A DNA stretch of 64,000 nucleotides from Lucinisca nassula. Its lineage: Eukaryota > Mollusca > Bivalvia > Lucinida > Lucinidae. A model generated the notes under the pieces. The model was not told where the DNA came from, ran no database searches, and saw nothing but the letters and a program-made list of their open reading frames with translations. This document shows, in pieces, positions 51,514 through 63,159 of this stretch. The first letter of the stretch is position 1; every line of letters starts with the position of its first letter. A program made the translations under genes and the position numbers. The stretch is from assembly GCA_963580285.1 (NCBI GenBank), contig OY757026.1:89688651-89752650 (forward strand), given 5' to 3'.

Positions 51514-51781
51514 ACTGCTTCCAGAGCTTTTGTATTTTGGACATTTTCAGTACGTTTGATGAACCAAACTTCAAGCGCCTGTGTTCGAACTGGCATATTC
51601 AATTTTTCTGGAGAAGAAATACGACTAGAGATCAATTTCAATATATATATTTTTTGGTATTATCCGAAATACATTGCCAGAGCTATGAAAAATTGCATTG
51701 GGCTTATCATCCTAATGCCAATATGACGTTTACTTTTCCAGATCTTACTTGACGTCTTTGAAGTACAAGCAAGCGTTTAAT
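51514..51781. promoter_or_regulatory. Upstream region of the acetyltransferase gene, starting at Polinton 2 target duplication
   Basis: The second target copy ACTGCT is at 51514-51519. A splice-acceptor-like TACTTTTCCAG ends at 51741, so exon 1 could begin at 51742 with a 40-bp leader. Otherwise the transcription start lies in this 268-bp stretch or the promoter has been supplied or split by the element. Confidence 0.4.
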
Positions 51782-51822
51782 ATGTCAACTTATTCGCCCT
51801 ATCCTCAGCAAATCAAGACAAG
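51782..51822 (+). CDS. NAT16-like acetyltransferase, coding exon 1
   Basis: ATG 51782 opens a short exon coding MSTYSPYPQQIKT plus two bases (AG), followed by a GTGAGC donor at 51823. Joined with exon 2 (first base A) the codon AGA is completed and the frame runs into FGDMELRVATMED without a break. Splice phase and frame agree at both ends, which supports this exon although it is only 41 bp. The alternative is that translation starts at ATG 53536 in exon 2. Confidence 0.5.
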
Positions 51823-53525
51823 GTGAGCCATACATTGAAATATCGACGAAGTATTCCTGTAATCACCCCGTGCGCCGCCCGTCATATGTCGTCAGCATTT
51901 AGCTTGTAATCCTCTAGGATTTTAATCGTCATTTTTTTTCTGTTGGTCTGTTAAAACATTAGGTCCAACTATGATAATGACATTGTATACATTGTATCGG
52001 TAACTGAGCAAAAGAGCAAAATGGAAATTGCGGTGTTCTTTCCATTCCTCTTGTATTCAGTCGAGAGCCTCGGCGTTTTTTTTTTTTTTTTTTTTTTTTA
52101 AATATCGGCATTGCAGATTATTGTATAAGAAATATTCTTGGGATTACAGTAGCAATTTGTTCGATAATTATGTTCTAGAAAGGGTTATCATTTGGAAGCA
52201 AGGAATACACCACAGAACTGGAAAATGTTTTCTGGGCTAGACTAGCTAGTTTCGGCCATTTAGGCCTCATCCGTGACCCTCAAATATTTTCAAAATTCCA
52301 CAATGGAATCAATGATCCCAAAGGACAAGAAAATATAAACTACACTATGATGTAGGGCAGGGAGACATTTTACGGCCGCCACACATTCCCAGACAACAGC
52401 TGAAGTGACGTTAAATATGTTCTAGAAAGGGTTATCATTTGGAAGCAAGGAATACACCACAGAACTGGAAAATACGGAGTGTACATGTTTTCTGGGCCAG
52501 ACTAGCTAGTTTCGGCAATTTAGGCCTCATCAGTGGCCCTAAAATATTTTCAAAATTCCACAATGGAATCAATGATCCCAAAGGACAAGAAAATATAAAC
52601 AACACTATGATGTAGGGCAGGGAGACTTTTTACGGCCGCCACACATTCCAGACAACAGCTGTAGTGACGTTAAATATGTTCTAGAAAGGGTTATCATTGT
52701 GGTCTGATTGTGTTAACTACCATGCGTGCTGTCTGCCGTATAACATTTATAATGTACCCAATTATTCAAATTGAAGAATGTTTTACTATATTTGGTGCTG
52801 AAATAATTCCAAGTAAATATTCTTTTGCATTTATATACTAAGTCACCGTAGAATTCGGGTTCCGATAAGTCTTGTTACAGAAGAGATTTGTGTCCTACAT
52901 TAAATTCTAATCGGCATGACGTCTGTAAAACTTAGAAAATGTTTTTCGTAGTTTATGATACCGATAACCCTGAATAAGAGGATTAGCAGTTAACAATTAA
53001 TTACGAGTGTTGAAGTCAGATACATGACTAGACACTCTGCTAGAACGAATCAATTGCGAATTATAAACACCGTGTATAAAGGGTAGTTGGGGGGGGGGGG
53101 GGGTGATCATTTCACGGACTTGTTCGTGTGATGATAAACGTACTAAAATAAATGAGCCGGCGCATAACAAAACCTACAGTTAGACCGGCGCGACCAGCGG
53201 AGACTCAAATCAATCTGCGCACCTATCCAATATGACAGGACCTTCTGCTTATTTCTCTTTGCATAGATATTAGCCTACAATAGGTACATGCGATCAGCGA
53301 AGACTCTGATCAGACTGCGCGAATGCGCAGTCGGCTCTGAGTCTTCGCTGGCCGCTCAAGTCTTCTTGTAGATTTTGTCATGCGCTGACTCAAATGTCAG
53401 TTTGATGGGGAAAAATGACAGAATGTGCTCAGAGGTCTGGGGAGCGACGAGGACCACACAATCTTATTATTCTGTAATATGGCATTTCTTTCAAATTTAA
53501 GCCTGTGTTTTTTTTTTTTTTACAG
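51823..53525 (+). other. Intron 1 of the acetyltransferase gene
   Basis: From GTGAGC to a T-rich tract and TTTTACAG. It holds a T homopolymer (52077-52099), a tandem repeat (52170-52700), a G homopolymer (53090-53103) and a palindrome with CAGCGAAGACTC/GAGTCTTCGCTG arms (53291-53352). Confidence 0.5.
52170..52700. repeat. Tandem repeat, two units of ~255 bp and a partial third
   Basis: Units begin at TTCTAGAAAGGGTTATCATT: 52170, 52421 and a partial unit at 52679. The second unit has a short insert (ACGGAGTGTACA). Both contain the GGCCACTTTT/GGCCGCC and CTAGCTAGTTTCGGC blocks. A reverse fragment lies at 13367-13520. Confidence 0.85.
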
Positions 53526-53688
53526 ATTTGGTGACATGGAGCTCAGGGTAGCAACCATGGAGGATAAGGAGGCGGTATTAAATATGCGCAAAGATTTATA
53601 CGGTGGGACAGATTATCTGCCGGCTATTTACGACAAACTGATTTCCCCGCCAGAAAAAGCGTTCATGTTTTTGCTAGGAGATGCTGTT
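53526..53688 (+). CDS. NAT16-like GNAT acetyltransferase, coding exon 2
   Basis: Acceptor TTTTTTTTTTTACAG ends at 53525 and donor GTAAGA starts at 53689. The exon encodes MELRVATMEDKEAVLNMRKD then LYGGTDYLPAIYDKL and ...LLGDAV. The motif YGG-DYLP after an acidic helix is characteristic of the N-terminal part of probable N-acetyltransferase 16 and fish histidine N-acetyltransferase, members of the GNAT superfamily using acetyl-CoA (family knowledge). It ends in phase 0, matching the start of exon 3. The acetyl-CoA-binding loop lies in later exons. Confidence 0.72.
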
Positions 53689-53904
53689 GTAAGATCTAGT
53701 TTTTCCTGTGAGATAAAACCGTATCAGATGGTTCTAACATGTCATTTGTTCCTGTTAAATAAATGATTTGTTTTCATCGTTAGATGTTCGTAAAATAAAG
53801 CTTTGATGTCCATTTTAGACATTCAAAAAATTTGCATTTAATTTATGAAAATATATGCATTTTGTAGGACACCCCCACCCCCCTCCCTTCCGACGGGGAA
53901 TCAT

Positions 53905-54145
53905 TAGGAAAACACGCCTATATAATTTTGACCCCCTTGAACCCCATATAGTAAAACTGAGGTTTACAGGGGTAAACCTTATTTTTCTTATTTCTGCACT
54001 CGATGAGGCGATTCTTACGAGTACCCACAAGCTATATTTTAGTGCAGAAATAAGAAAAATATCACAATTTTTCGTCTTAAAATTTTCATTTTCTTTTTTC
54101 GATAATAAGGCTACAATGTACTTGTATAGGCGTGTTTTCGTACTG
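53905..54145. repeat. Hairpin MITE (family A) in intron 2
   Basis: Ends GGAAAACACGCCTATATAATT (53908) and GTATAGGCGTGTTTTCGTAC (54124-54143). The left half of the central hairpin is lost; only GAGGCGATTC at 54004-54013 remains. Confidence 0.78.
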
Positions 54146-54546
54146 TCGGGCAAAAATAATGAAGCGAAGCGGAAGGCTAACTGTCTCCTGTGAGACTCAA
54201 TTTTACGAAAAGCCTATGAAGACAACTTCCAAAAAGAAGAAAAATTCTCGTTATTACGAAATATTTCTCGTAATAACGCGATATTTTCTCGTTATTTCGA
54301 GATACGTTTATCGTTATAACGAGCAAAAAAATATTCGCCGTCTGTCCGTTCTTTCGCAATCTCTTTAAACATCTCTTTATTCACTGAACAGGTTCTAAAC
54401 ACACTTGGCTGAATAATATTTGGGTTTTCACAGATGTTTAAAAAATTCCATTTGATGAAGAACTCTGGTTGCCATGTCATATCTACAAAAAGTGGAGGGG
54501 GGGGGGGGGTGGGAAGAGAGAAAACATGTGAAAATCTTCTTGTCTA

Positions 54547-54640
54547 AATAGAAGTGAAGGCAATGGTATGGAATCGATACAATTAACCCATAGCTCCCAT
54601 TTGTGAAACCAAAGGGAAAGAAACACAAACGTGAAATAAC
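54547..54640 (-). pseudogene. LINE tail relic
   Basis: Close in sequence to 58860-58955 (GAATCGATACAATTAACCCA, CCAAAGGGAAAGAA). By that match it is a short remnant of the 3' end of the same LINE. Confidence 0.45.
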
Positions 54641-56440
54641 TAGACCCTAATGGAAACATCAATAGCGGAAAGCCAAAGGGACAGTTACTTTACCACAAAA
54701 AGGGCCAATTCGCTATCCAAAACAAAAATAATATAAGCGACACACACACTACAGTGTTGACGAGGACGTTAAACTTCAACTCAAACAAACAAACAAACAA
54801 ACATACACTCAAAGACAAACCATACCAAAAATAAACCGCGACAGAAGAACCGCCTTGGAACGGTCAGTGAAACGAATTCCACTGGGTAGGCGAGGCACTT
54901 TAAAATTTATGGTCAAACTTATTCCTTGAGAAACTCTTTTAACACCAAAACACAGGGCTATGTTATATTAATTACCAAAAAAAAGTCCTCACAAAATATC
55001 CGTACCAGTTCTGAGAAAATTAGGATTTAATCCGCAGAAAAAGCATTAAATAAGTAATGGCCCGATAATAGCACCATACACTGTTTAACCGGCTGTAAGG
55101 CGAGCTCTCCTCACGCGCTAACAAATGACGTCATCAAAAACAAAACTTACATCAGAAATTGTTAAAGTGTAGTCTGTAATTTATTATTAAAAAAAGAACG
55201 AAGAAGCTTTCTCTTGATTGATAAATGGAAATATTTGCTCAAAATCGTTCGAGATATGGTACACGGAGGCTATGCATTTTCCCAAATCTATCCATCTATA
55301 TTATGTGTTTGAATGCACAAAATGAAACGGAAATTCAGTTGAAGGTTTGGCGGACACAAGCAGACAATGCAGATTCCCGCTACTTTCTATATTCTATTTT
55401 TTTTAAAAAATACCATTTATATTTTCCTTGTATGCTATTGATAAACAAGATCTATGTTCAAGTTCTAAAAATAAACATTTTTTTTTTTGGGTCGGAAAAT
55501 ACATTTGTCAATGTCTCATTACAAAATTTTTCTGTATGGAAGCACATTTGTGCAATCAGAATCAAATGAATTTTCGTAAATATGTGCATACGGCGTATTC
55601 CGGTAATATTTGGGCACATAAGATTTTATAGCTATGTGTGACTTTGTGGATGCAACCACTCAAAATCACAATCAGAACAATTGCAACACTGTTCTATCTA
55701 CTTACTGCAATAGAAATTGGCCGCTGAATTTTTAACAGGCAGGAAAAATAATACTAAGAAAAGGGATACCCCCTTGAAATTGATTTACAAATTTTGTCTC
55801 CCAACATTGCGCACAATAACTGTTTTGAGCTGATTGAACACAAAGGTTGACTCAAACAACCTTAAAAGGGGCAAAATCCGGATGAGAAAAAATATCTTTC
55901 AGCTAATTTTCCATGAGGATTCCATATATGAAATTTCAAAACCCTAGCATACAAGGTTCTAAAGTTATGCTATGCATCACAATGCATACAATGTACCCAA
56001 AGTGACACATGGCCATTAGCACAAAGTATTTTTCGGAATGTAGTCACAAGTTAATCAGGACATCTACTCATCACCACCAACCTATTCACCAACTTACAAG
56101 TCTCTAGCTCCAATGGATTTTGAGATATTTTGCTGCTAGGATTTTATAAAAAATAAAAATAAAAAAAGCAATGACTTTTGAAAGGGGCATAATCCGGAAA
56201 AGAAAAAATATGTGTTAGCTAATTTTCCATGAAGAATCCATTTATGAAATTTCAAAACCCTAGCATGCACGGTTCTTGCGTTATGCTATGCATCAAAGGC
56301 GTAACGGAAGGTCGAATGGACGAACCAGAAGCAATATGCCCCTCCAACTTTTTTAAAGTTGGGGTCATAAAAAACATTACGAAAACATGCATATTCAAAT
56401 CTATTGGACGATTTGATCACCCAGAAAAATTCTGATGTTT
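54641..56440. other. Intron 2 sequence with a direct repeat
   Basis: A ~120-bp block at 55865-55982 recurs at 56178-56300 (AAAGGGGCAnAATCCGGA, GCTAATTTTCCATGA, AAAACCCTAGCAT). An inverted pair CCTCCAACTTT/AAAGTTGGGG lies at 56341-56367. No exon is recognised. Confidence 0.5.
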
Positions 56441-56689
56441 TTCTTGTTCATCACGAAAACGAGACGTTGCTTCCAGTTTTGTGGGACTTTTACCTGACAT
56501 TGAGATGAAATGACCGGCCGCCCAATGATTCCAAAAGGGTTTACATGCATGGACATGGTGACTCGCAGCAACTTTTCTGGACAGGCTTAGACATTCTCAA
56601 CGGTTTAACAGTACTCGTGTGCGGTCGGTATCAGTTCTGTGTGGGAGCATCATGCAACCCAATCTATTACTCCAAGCAAGATGGGTGGG

Positions 56690-56975
56690 GTCGAAAACCA
56701 CGCCTATATAATTTTGACCCTCGAACCACACTTTTATATAGTAAAACTGTGGTTTACAGGGATAAACATTAAATTTCTTATATCAGCTCAAAAACATAGA
56801 ATATGGGTACTCGGTAGAACCGCCAAGTTCATGTGGTTATATCGAGCTCCGCAATCTATGTTTTGAGCAGAAATAAGAAAAACATTTTTTTTATCTTAAA
56901 ATTCCATTTTTGGGCTGAACAATTGACAATGTTTTTGAATAGGCGCGTTTCGTAATGTCTGCTCAAAAGCATAGA
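56690..56975. repeat. Hairpin MITE (family A), degraded, beside a family D copy
   Basis: CACGCCTATATAATTTTGACC at 56699, CTTTTATATAGTAAAAC at 56731, a degraded hairpin at 56795-56850, and AATAGGCGCGTTTCGTAATG at the end. The left end adjoins family D (56455-56690). Confidence 0.65.
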
Positions 56976-57208
56976 TTGTGGGTACTCGATAGAAACCCCC
57001 TCCCACTGGAGTCTTAGTTTATACTAATTTTAGTTCGATTGCGATGAAACCCTCAAGCTTAATTAATCGCTCTCCAACACACCGAATGTTTTCACGCGCG
57101 CGAGGGATCGGCAGCTGACTTTTACACCACTGCTACCCATTTACACCTGGGTTGAGTGGGGCAGTGGGGAGTTTTAGGGGTTATACATGTACATTATTTT
57201 TTTCTGCT

Positions 57209-57360
57209 CAAAGAAGCCTCCATGGTGTAGTGGATAAGCTACTAGCCTCATAAACCAGGAGTCGTGGGTTCGATCCAAGGGCTTCTCCAGATTCTCTGAT
57301 GAGTCTTTTAACCGAGGTTCGGTCTCCGTATGCAGGGGGTTTCATCAATAGACGGGTGGT
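57209..57360 (+). repeat. tRNA-derived SINE (family S3)
   Basis: tRNA-like head GAAGCCTCCATGGTGTAGTGG with B box GGGTTCGATCC, then a short body ending in CCGTATGCAG. A reverse copy is at 26072-26245. Confidence 0.82.
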
Positions 57361-57538
57361 GGGGATTTTCCCGTTTACATAGACATTATTCCCCTACTAC
57401 GCTTGATAAATTTGTAAGGGCTTTATTCAGATAACATTGAAAATCACACTCCTGTCTTTCCTTGAAATCTGGATACCAAAATGTTTTTGAAACCACTGCA
57501 TATGACATTTGCTGTTGACGGGACGTAAACCTCAAATA

Positions 57539-57772
57539 CGACGGGCCTCCGTGGCCTAGTGGTTAAGAGCGCTGACTCTTCATCATTAGGTCTCTCACCG
57601 CTGTGGTTCGAGCCTCGCTCGGGTCACATGTGAGACGCCAAGTTCTGCAACGGAAGGTCAGGTGGTTTTTCTTCGGGTACTCCGGTTCTCGCCCACCTCT
57701 GATTTACGATCGGCTCGATATGAGTGAAATAATCTTGAAAGGGCCGTAAAACCAAAAAAAAAAAAAACAAAA
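57539..57772 (+). repeat. tRNA-derived SINE (family S4), forward full copy
   Basis: Starts GGGCCTCCGTGGCCTAGTGG (A box), B box GGTTCGAGCC at about 57605, body with GGAAGGTCAGGTGG, ends GGGCCGTAAAACC plus A tract (57752-57775). This is the family that disrupted the LINE at 21883-22128. Confidence 0.88.
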
Positions 57773-58860
57773 AAACTCAAATACACTCACTCACTTATTT
57801 CTGCTCAAAACATAGATGAGACAGTTCTATTGAGTATCAACAATCTCAGAATCTATGTTTTTGAGCAGAATGTTTTTTCATGACGTTAACCTAGAATGTA
57901 AAATGAAAGGTTAAACTAGAATGCGAAATGAAGAAACCATAAATGTAGGCATGTAGTAAAATTAGTTGTAATTGATAGTGAAAAAAAGAAACGGAATTAT
58001 GTGACATTGATGATAAGATTTGGAAACACTTATTTGATATCTGTGACTTTTTTTTTTACACTTTATGGTAACTGGCACATTTTAGTTCTACACAAAGTAA
58101 TGTGTGCTTAGCATAGACTCAAGCTTTTTGTAAAAGCTAATACTTGTTTTTCGATTAATTTCACACACAAAAATAAAAAAAAAAATAAAAAATAAATAAA
58201 TAAAAAAAAACTTAAAAGAAAACTTTTATCTCAGAATTTTTAGTATTTTTCCCCAGATAGAAATATTCATTTTGGATGATTTAATGAAGTCAAGTATTAA
58301 TTGTTTAACATACGCCAGTAATATTAAATTTTTCATGGTTTTTGTGATTTTTCTTCATTTTTCATATCCCCCCCCCCCCCCCCAAAAATACCCTTTCCCC
58401 TCGGATTTTTTTAGGACTTTTTTCTATAAATCAGGACACCTTCCTGATACTAAAACTGCTGATAACATTTCTCAAGGAATTTGTTGTGGGTCAAGGGTCA
58501 TTTCCGGCTAAATGTACTGGCCTAGGGGGGCTTAAATCGATTTAACGCAGCTGCAATCCATGCCCTTACTTCCGTCGCGATTTAGACAAATAATTTGTTC
58601 AGTCCGCATGGAAGCCTCCTAACTCATCGGTGCAACATCTCCAAGAACACTAAAATCAAACAACCAGAGATGAAACAACGGTGAGGACTCGACACCAAGA
58701 AACGACTCAAATGCTGCAGCAAAGGAAAACCAACAGTTAGACTCCGATGGGCCCGACCAGAAGGCCCAGGTCTTTGGTGTTTGGTATTAAGCTTCATCTA
58801 ATAGACCTCTACCAAGATTATTCAAAATGTAGCACTGTATCCTACTTGTTTAACATAGAC
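57773..58860. other. Intron 2 spacer
   Basis: A degraded hairpin MITE at 57795-57880, A- and C-homopolymer tracts (58168-58210, 58370-58383), and a diverged unit of the ~170-bp dispersed repeat at 58720-58860. No exon is recognised. Confidence 0.5.
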
Positions 58861-59205
58861 ATGTAGTTAAATAGAAGTGATGGCAATGATTAGGAATCGA
58901 TACAATTAACCCAAAGCTCCCATCAGAGACGCCAAAGGGAAAGAAGCACAAACATTACTGATTCTTTTTGCCTCGTATTCACTGGCACCGCTTTTGATGA
59001 GACCTCGCTTCTTTGCTCTGTCCTGTGCAATTTATTCCAAGGACGCTGTTGGAATGTTGAAGTACCTGAGGGAGGCTTTGAGGGTGTCCTTGTTGCGCTT
59101 CTTCTGACCGCCATGTGAGCGTTTGTCCGTTTCTAGATCTCCACAGAGAATTTTCTTTGGCAAACGTTCCTCCATGAATTGTCCATCTAAACCGTGCTAA
59201 TTATT
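58860..59205 (-). pseudogene. LINE C-terminal relic (GGQKKRxKDTLKASL motif)
   Basis: The minus strand encodes, in shifting frames, ERLPKKILCGDLETDKRSHG, then GGQKKRNKDTLKASL and LRYFNIPTASL, a region that follows the reverse transcriptase in a widespread invertebrate LINE group. It is frameshifted and cut off at both sides. It is different from the LINE at 19.7-23.6 kb. Confidence 0.6.
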
Positions 59206-59289
59206 GTTAGGCATCAGGTGTACAGACGAGAAGATTTTAAAATGTTTTCCCTTAATAAGACTGTGGAAAAGCCTTCAGGTTTCAAGTGA

Positions 59290-60260
59290 AATCTTTCCCT
59301 TTATAAGTCTATGGAACATATTTGGGCCGCTCGGCTGGGCCATTTTAGCCGCAGCTCAAACCTTCAAATAATTGCGTGTTATCTAGAAAGCTCAGGCATT
59401 TGGTATTTGATGTACAGCTTCGTCTGGTGGATCTCGGCCAAGATAGTTCAAATCACTGTTCTGGGGCTAAAATATCTCAGCCCAGGGGCCCACATGTTTT
59501 ATATAGACTTTTATAGGAAAAAACCTTTTAATATCTTCTTGTCTAAAACCGAAAGGCCCATGTTTTTTATATTTTATATGCAACTTTGTCAAGTGGACCT
59601 CTACCTAAAATGTTCACACTATATCCTTGGGGTCAAAAATGGCCCTGTCCCGTTACCCACTTATCTAGAATAGACCCGCCATAGCACCGACATGTTTAAT
59701 TAAACTTAAAAAATCCTTCTTATCGCCGGAAAGCCCAGGTATTTGATGATGTAAATGCAGGGTAGACCTCATCCAAAGTTATTCAAATTATAGCCCTAGG
59801 GAGAAAAATGGCCCCGAAACGGGACCCATATATGATTTTGTTTGTTTGATTTGAGGTTTAACGCCGCCGTCAACACTGAAAAGGTCATTTTGGAGACGTT
59901 GCTTTCAATTTTGTGGGACTTTTACTCGACATTGAGATGAAATGACATCTCTGCCCTGTCGCCCAGCGGTTTACCAGTACTCGTGTGCGGGTCGGGTTCA
60001 GCTCTGTGGGAAGTATCGTGCAGCCCATATATTTCTTCAAGCCCCGATGGGCGGGGGCATGACCCATATAGTAAAAACCTTGAAAAACTTCATGTCTGAA
60101 ACCACAAGGCTCATGCCTTTGATATTAGTACACAGCTTTGTCTAGTGGACCTTCACTAAAAACTTTGTCTAGTGGATCTTCACTAAAATTGTTCAAAGTG
60201 TTCAAATAATACACGCTGGGGCTAAAATCGGCCAAGCCGAGCGGCCCAAATATGTTCCAT
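59290..60260. repeat. Degenerate ~170-bp dispersed repeat units in intron 2
   Basis: Units at about 59380-59500, 59560-59650, 59730-59830 and 60075-60250 share 'TGGACCTC.ACC..AAnTTCA' and 'GGGGnnAAAATGGCCC' blocks. A forward family D copy is inserted at 59838-60058. An open frame at 59311-59673 is only a reading of these units. Confidence 0.6.
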
Positions 60261-60619
60261 AGATTTAAAAAGGGAACCAGTGGGATTCGTTTCACTGACC
60301 TTCTAAGGCGGTTCTTCTGTCGCGGTTTATTTTATTTTATGGTTTGTCTTTGAGTGTGTATATGGCCATTTTGTGGGGAAGTAACTGTCCTTTTCCTGAT
60401 CAATGCCGTCACTTCTATTTCACAAACGGAAACCCATCTTGTTTGCATGTTTTGATGCAGAATGTGAAGCTGTATTCGCGTGCAAAATAATAAAATATTC
60501 TATGGGAGAGACCATTTAAGTGTTGTTGGCCTTAAACAAGCTAAATGAGAGGATAAATGTGTAAAAAAAGAAAAAGAAAGAACAACAACTTTAAACTGAA
60601 TGCGACCTTATGGTTCACC

Positions 60620-60765
60620 TCAAAGCCCCATCCCAAGTTATGGGCCACGCGTCAAGCGATTTTGGTACTTATCGCCAATGCGAGCAGCGAAGGTTCAGGC
60701 GAGCCTGTGCATCCGCACAGTCTCGCCAGAACCTTCGCTGCTCGCTCAAACAAGCAGTGAATCAA
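60620..60765. repeat. Palindrome with GCGAGCAGCGAAGGTTC arms
   Basis: Left arm at about 60680-60698, right arm at about 60729-60750 (GAACCTTCGCTGCTCGCTC), with GCCTGTGCATCCGCACAG between. Similar in type to the hairpin at 53291-53352. Confidence 0.8.
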
Positions 60766-61044
60766 GAGGAACCTTCAGACAGAAAGCCATATCCCTGGCC
60801 CCTCTAAATAGCTGGGCATGCGCAGTTAAAATTTGTCATGACGGAATGCTCGTAGACACAAATTCGCTTGGCGGGGCTCATATAGGAAAGAGCTCTGTCC
60901 AGTGGTTGTAAAGTAATATTAACATTCTAAGTGTTTTTTACAGAAATCGCCTGTATCCAGAAATCGCCTGTTTAACAAAAAACTTCAATGAATCATTTGA
61001 CTCACGCGATGTCTGTGACGTCGATATTAAATTTTATTTTTCTG

Positions 61045-61160
61045 CAGTTCATGGAAGTATGAACGCAGTGGATCGCGTGCAAAGTAATGAACCCCGAAGG
61101 TTCATGTAACTTTGCTAGCGACCCGCTGTCGTTCATACTTTCATGAAAAGCAGAAAAATT
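61045..61160. repeat. Long hairpin around CCCCGAAGG
   Basis: Arms TTCATGGAAGTATGAAC... and ...GTTCATACTTTCATGAA, with inner pairs through GCGGGTC-type and AAAGTTACATGAACC. A MITE or fold-back unit of ~115 bp. Confidence 0.75.
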
Positions 61161-61564
61161 AAGTTTATTTTTTATATTTACATTCTTTGCCCTTCATCGC
61201 TTGGCGAAAAAATGCTTATAAGGCAAACTTTTAAAGCTGAAAAACATTAATACGCTGTTTTCCTATAAAGAGCGGAAGAGCGTTGACGTCACCAACGCCC
61301 GTAGAGAACAATGGTTTAGAATGACGTCACTTGACGTCACTGAAAATCATGTTCATGGCAGTATGAACTACATTGTTTTCTATAGGTTTACATTAGGCTT
61401 TACACTGGAAATGGAAATATTATGATTTGATGATGGCGACGTTCAGGAAAACTGCGTACTGTTGTTTTCTTCTTTCATTTTAGCCCTTAATAATAATATT
61501 AATAAAATTCAAAATATGAAATATTTTGAACTTGTAAAAAAATGTTGTAAAGCTTTTAAGTGAG

Positions 61565-61940
61565 TGTGACATTCTACATTTATCATATGACGTCGCGTCT
61601 GAGAGTGTAATAACGTCATGTATTATTTTCGATAATCCACTAGTGGATTAAATATGCAAATTAGCAAGATACATCCCGTAACGTAACATGTACGACGTCC
61701 TTAATGACGTCGCGTTTACTAACGGCGGAATGTTGACATTTTTGTAAACAATCGTGAATAAAATACGCTTTTAATGTCATATGATAAATAGAATCTTGCA
61801 TTCGTGGTCATGTATTATTAAATTTATTAAACTCGTTGAGAAAAAGGGATAAAATGCTCGGCAAAGCCTCGCATTTTATCCCTTTTTCTCATCTCGTTTA
61901 ATAAATCCAATAATACATGAGCACTTATGTAAGATCCTCT
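61565..61940 (-). repeat. MITE family C, reverse copy
   Basis: Flank half (61580-61790) followed by hairpin half (61795-61935); reverse complement of 14395-14760. Confidence 0.8.
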
Positions 61941-62195
61941 ATATCCTATATGCCCCGATCCGGTGCTAAGTGGTTCAGAAGGAATTGAAATTTGCCTTAA
62001 ATTCTAAGACATCGTTATTTTCAATTAATTAATTAATTAATTAATTATTAATGAATTTATTTATTTTTTATTTACTTATTTATTAATTTTTTTTATTTAT
62101 TTAAAGTGTTTGCTTAACACTCTGTATCAATATCTCTGTTACATGTAGTTTAAACAGTAGATGACAGCTAGACATAGAATGAAATGACTTCTTTT

Positions 62196-62201
<6 letters not shown>

Positions 62202-62257
<56 letters not shown>
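62202..62257. repeat. (CT)n microsatellite
   Basis: About 28 CT dinucleotides. A second run of ~35 lies at 62625-62694; a forward family D copy (62310-62582) lies between them, as in the Polinton 2 terminal repeat where D also adjoins (CT)n. Confidence 0.95.
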
Positions 62258-62262
<5 letters not shown>

Positions 62263-62624
62263 TCATTTTCGTCCATTAAATGTGAAATTTCAGTCATGGA
62301 AGCTTTGTTTCATTTGACTTTTAACGTCCCCGTCAACACTGTATAGGTCATTTTAGAGTTTGTGGGACTTTTACCCGACATTGGGATGAAATGACATCTC
62401 AAGCCCTGCCGCCCAATAAAAGCAATAGGGTTTATAAGCATCGACCGTCCGACTCTCATCGCGTTGCCTGAGCAGGCTTAGCTCCCCTAAGCAGGTTACC
62501 AGTACTCGTGTGCGGTCGGTTTCAGCTCTGCTTGGAAGCATCATGCAGCCCATCTACTTCTTCAAGTCCCGATTGGCGGGGGCAAAGACATGGAAGCTCT
62601 ATCTCTTTTTTATAATCTTATTGT

Positions 62625-62698
<74 letters not shown>

Positions 62699-62871
62699 GT
62701 TTTATTCGAGACAGGCGTCTTATTATCTATCCTTTATTGTATACCTACAAAAATACTTATATACCACCGCCGGTTATCCAACACAAAAATACAGAATATC
62801 GCCCTGCTCGAGTTTTCCGATTCCATGTCACCAGTCAAACAAGCACTGAGCTCCAGCATTTGTTGCGACAT

Positions 62872-63099
62872 TAACCCTTTTTGTACCAAATGGAATCTTC
62901 CTACATATATATTACAGGTGTTCATTTCAAAATTTAGGGGTGTCAGTTAGTGTTTTCTTCAAAATTGATTAGGAAAATGGCTGAACTTTTTGCAAACAGT
63001 GTAGACCCTGATCAGACGCCGCGTTCTGCGGCGTCTGATCTGGGCCTGCACGGTTTACCAGTGTACCCGTTTTGGGGGTTCTGGTACTAAATGGGTTAA
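62872..63099. repeat. MITE carrying palindrome E, full copy
   Basis: The ends TTAACCCTTTTTGTACC and GGTACTAAATGGGTTAA form a terminal inverted repeat with a TTAA edge. The 67-bp palindrome is at 62992-63058. It matches 31058-31283. Confidence 0.85.
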
Positions 63100-63159
63100 A
63101 AAGCATAACGCGGAATCAGACGTGTGAAAATATATCTTGTCATTTACACGTTTGTTTGC

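Noticed and set aside
53425..53525. Extension of the acetyltransferase protein upstream of exon 2
   Set aside because: The reading continues through a T-rich tract and TACAG, a clear splice acceptor, so it is intron.
59311..59673. Protein gene of 120 residues
   Set aside because: The frame lies in degenerate units of a dispersed repeat and has no recognisable domain.
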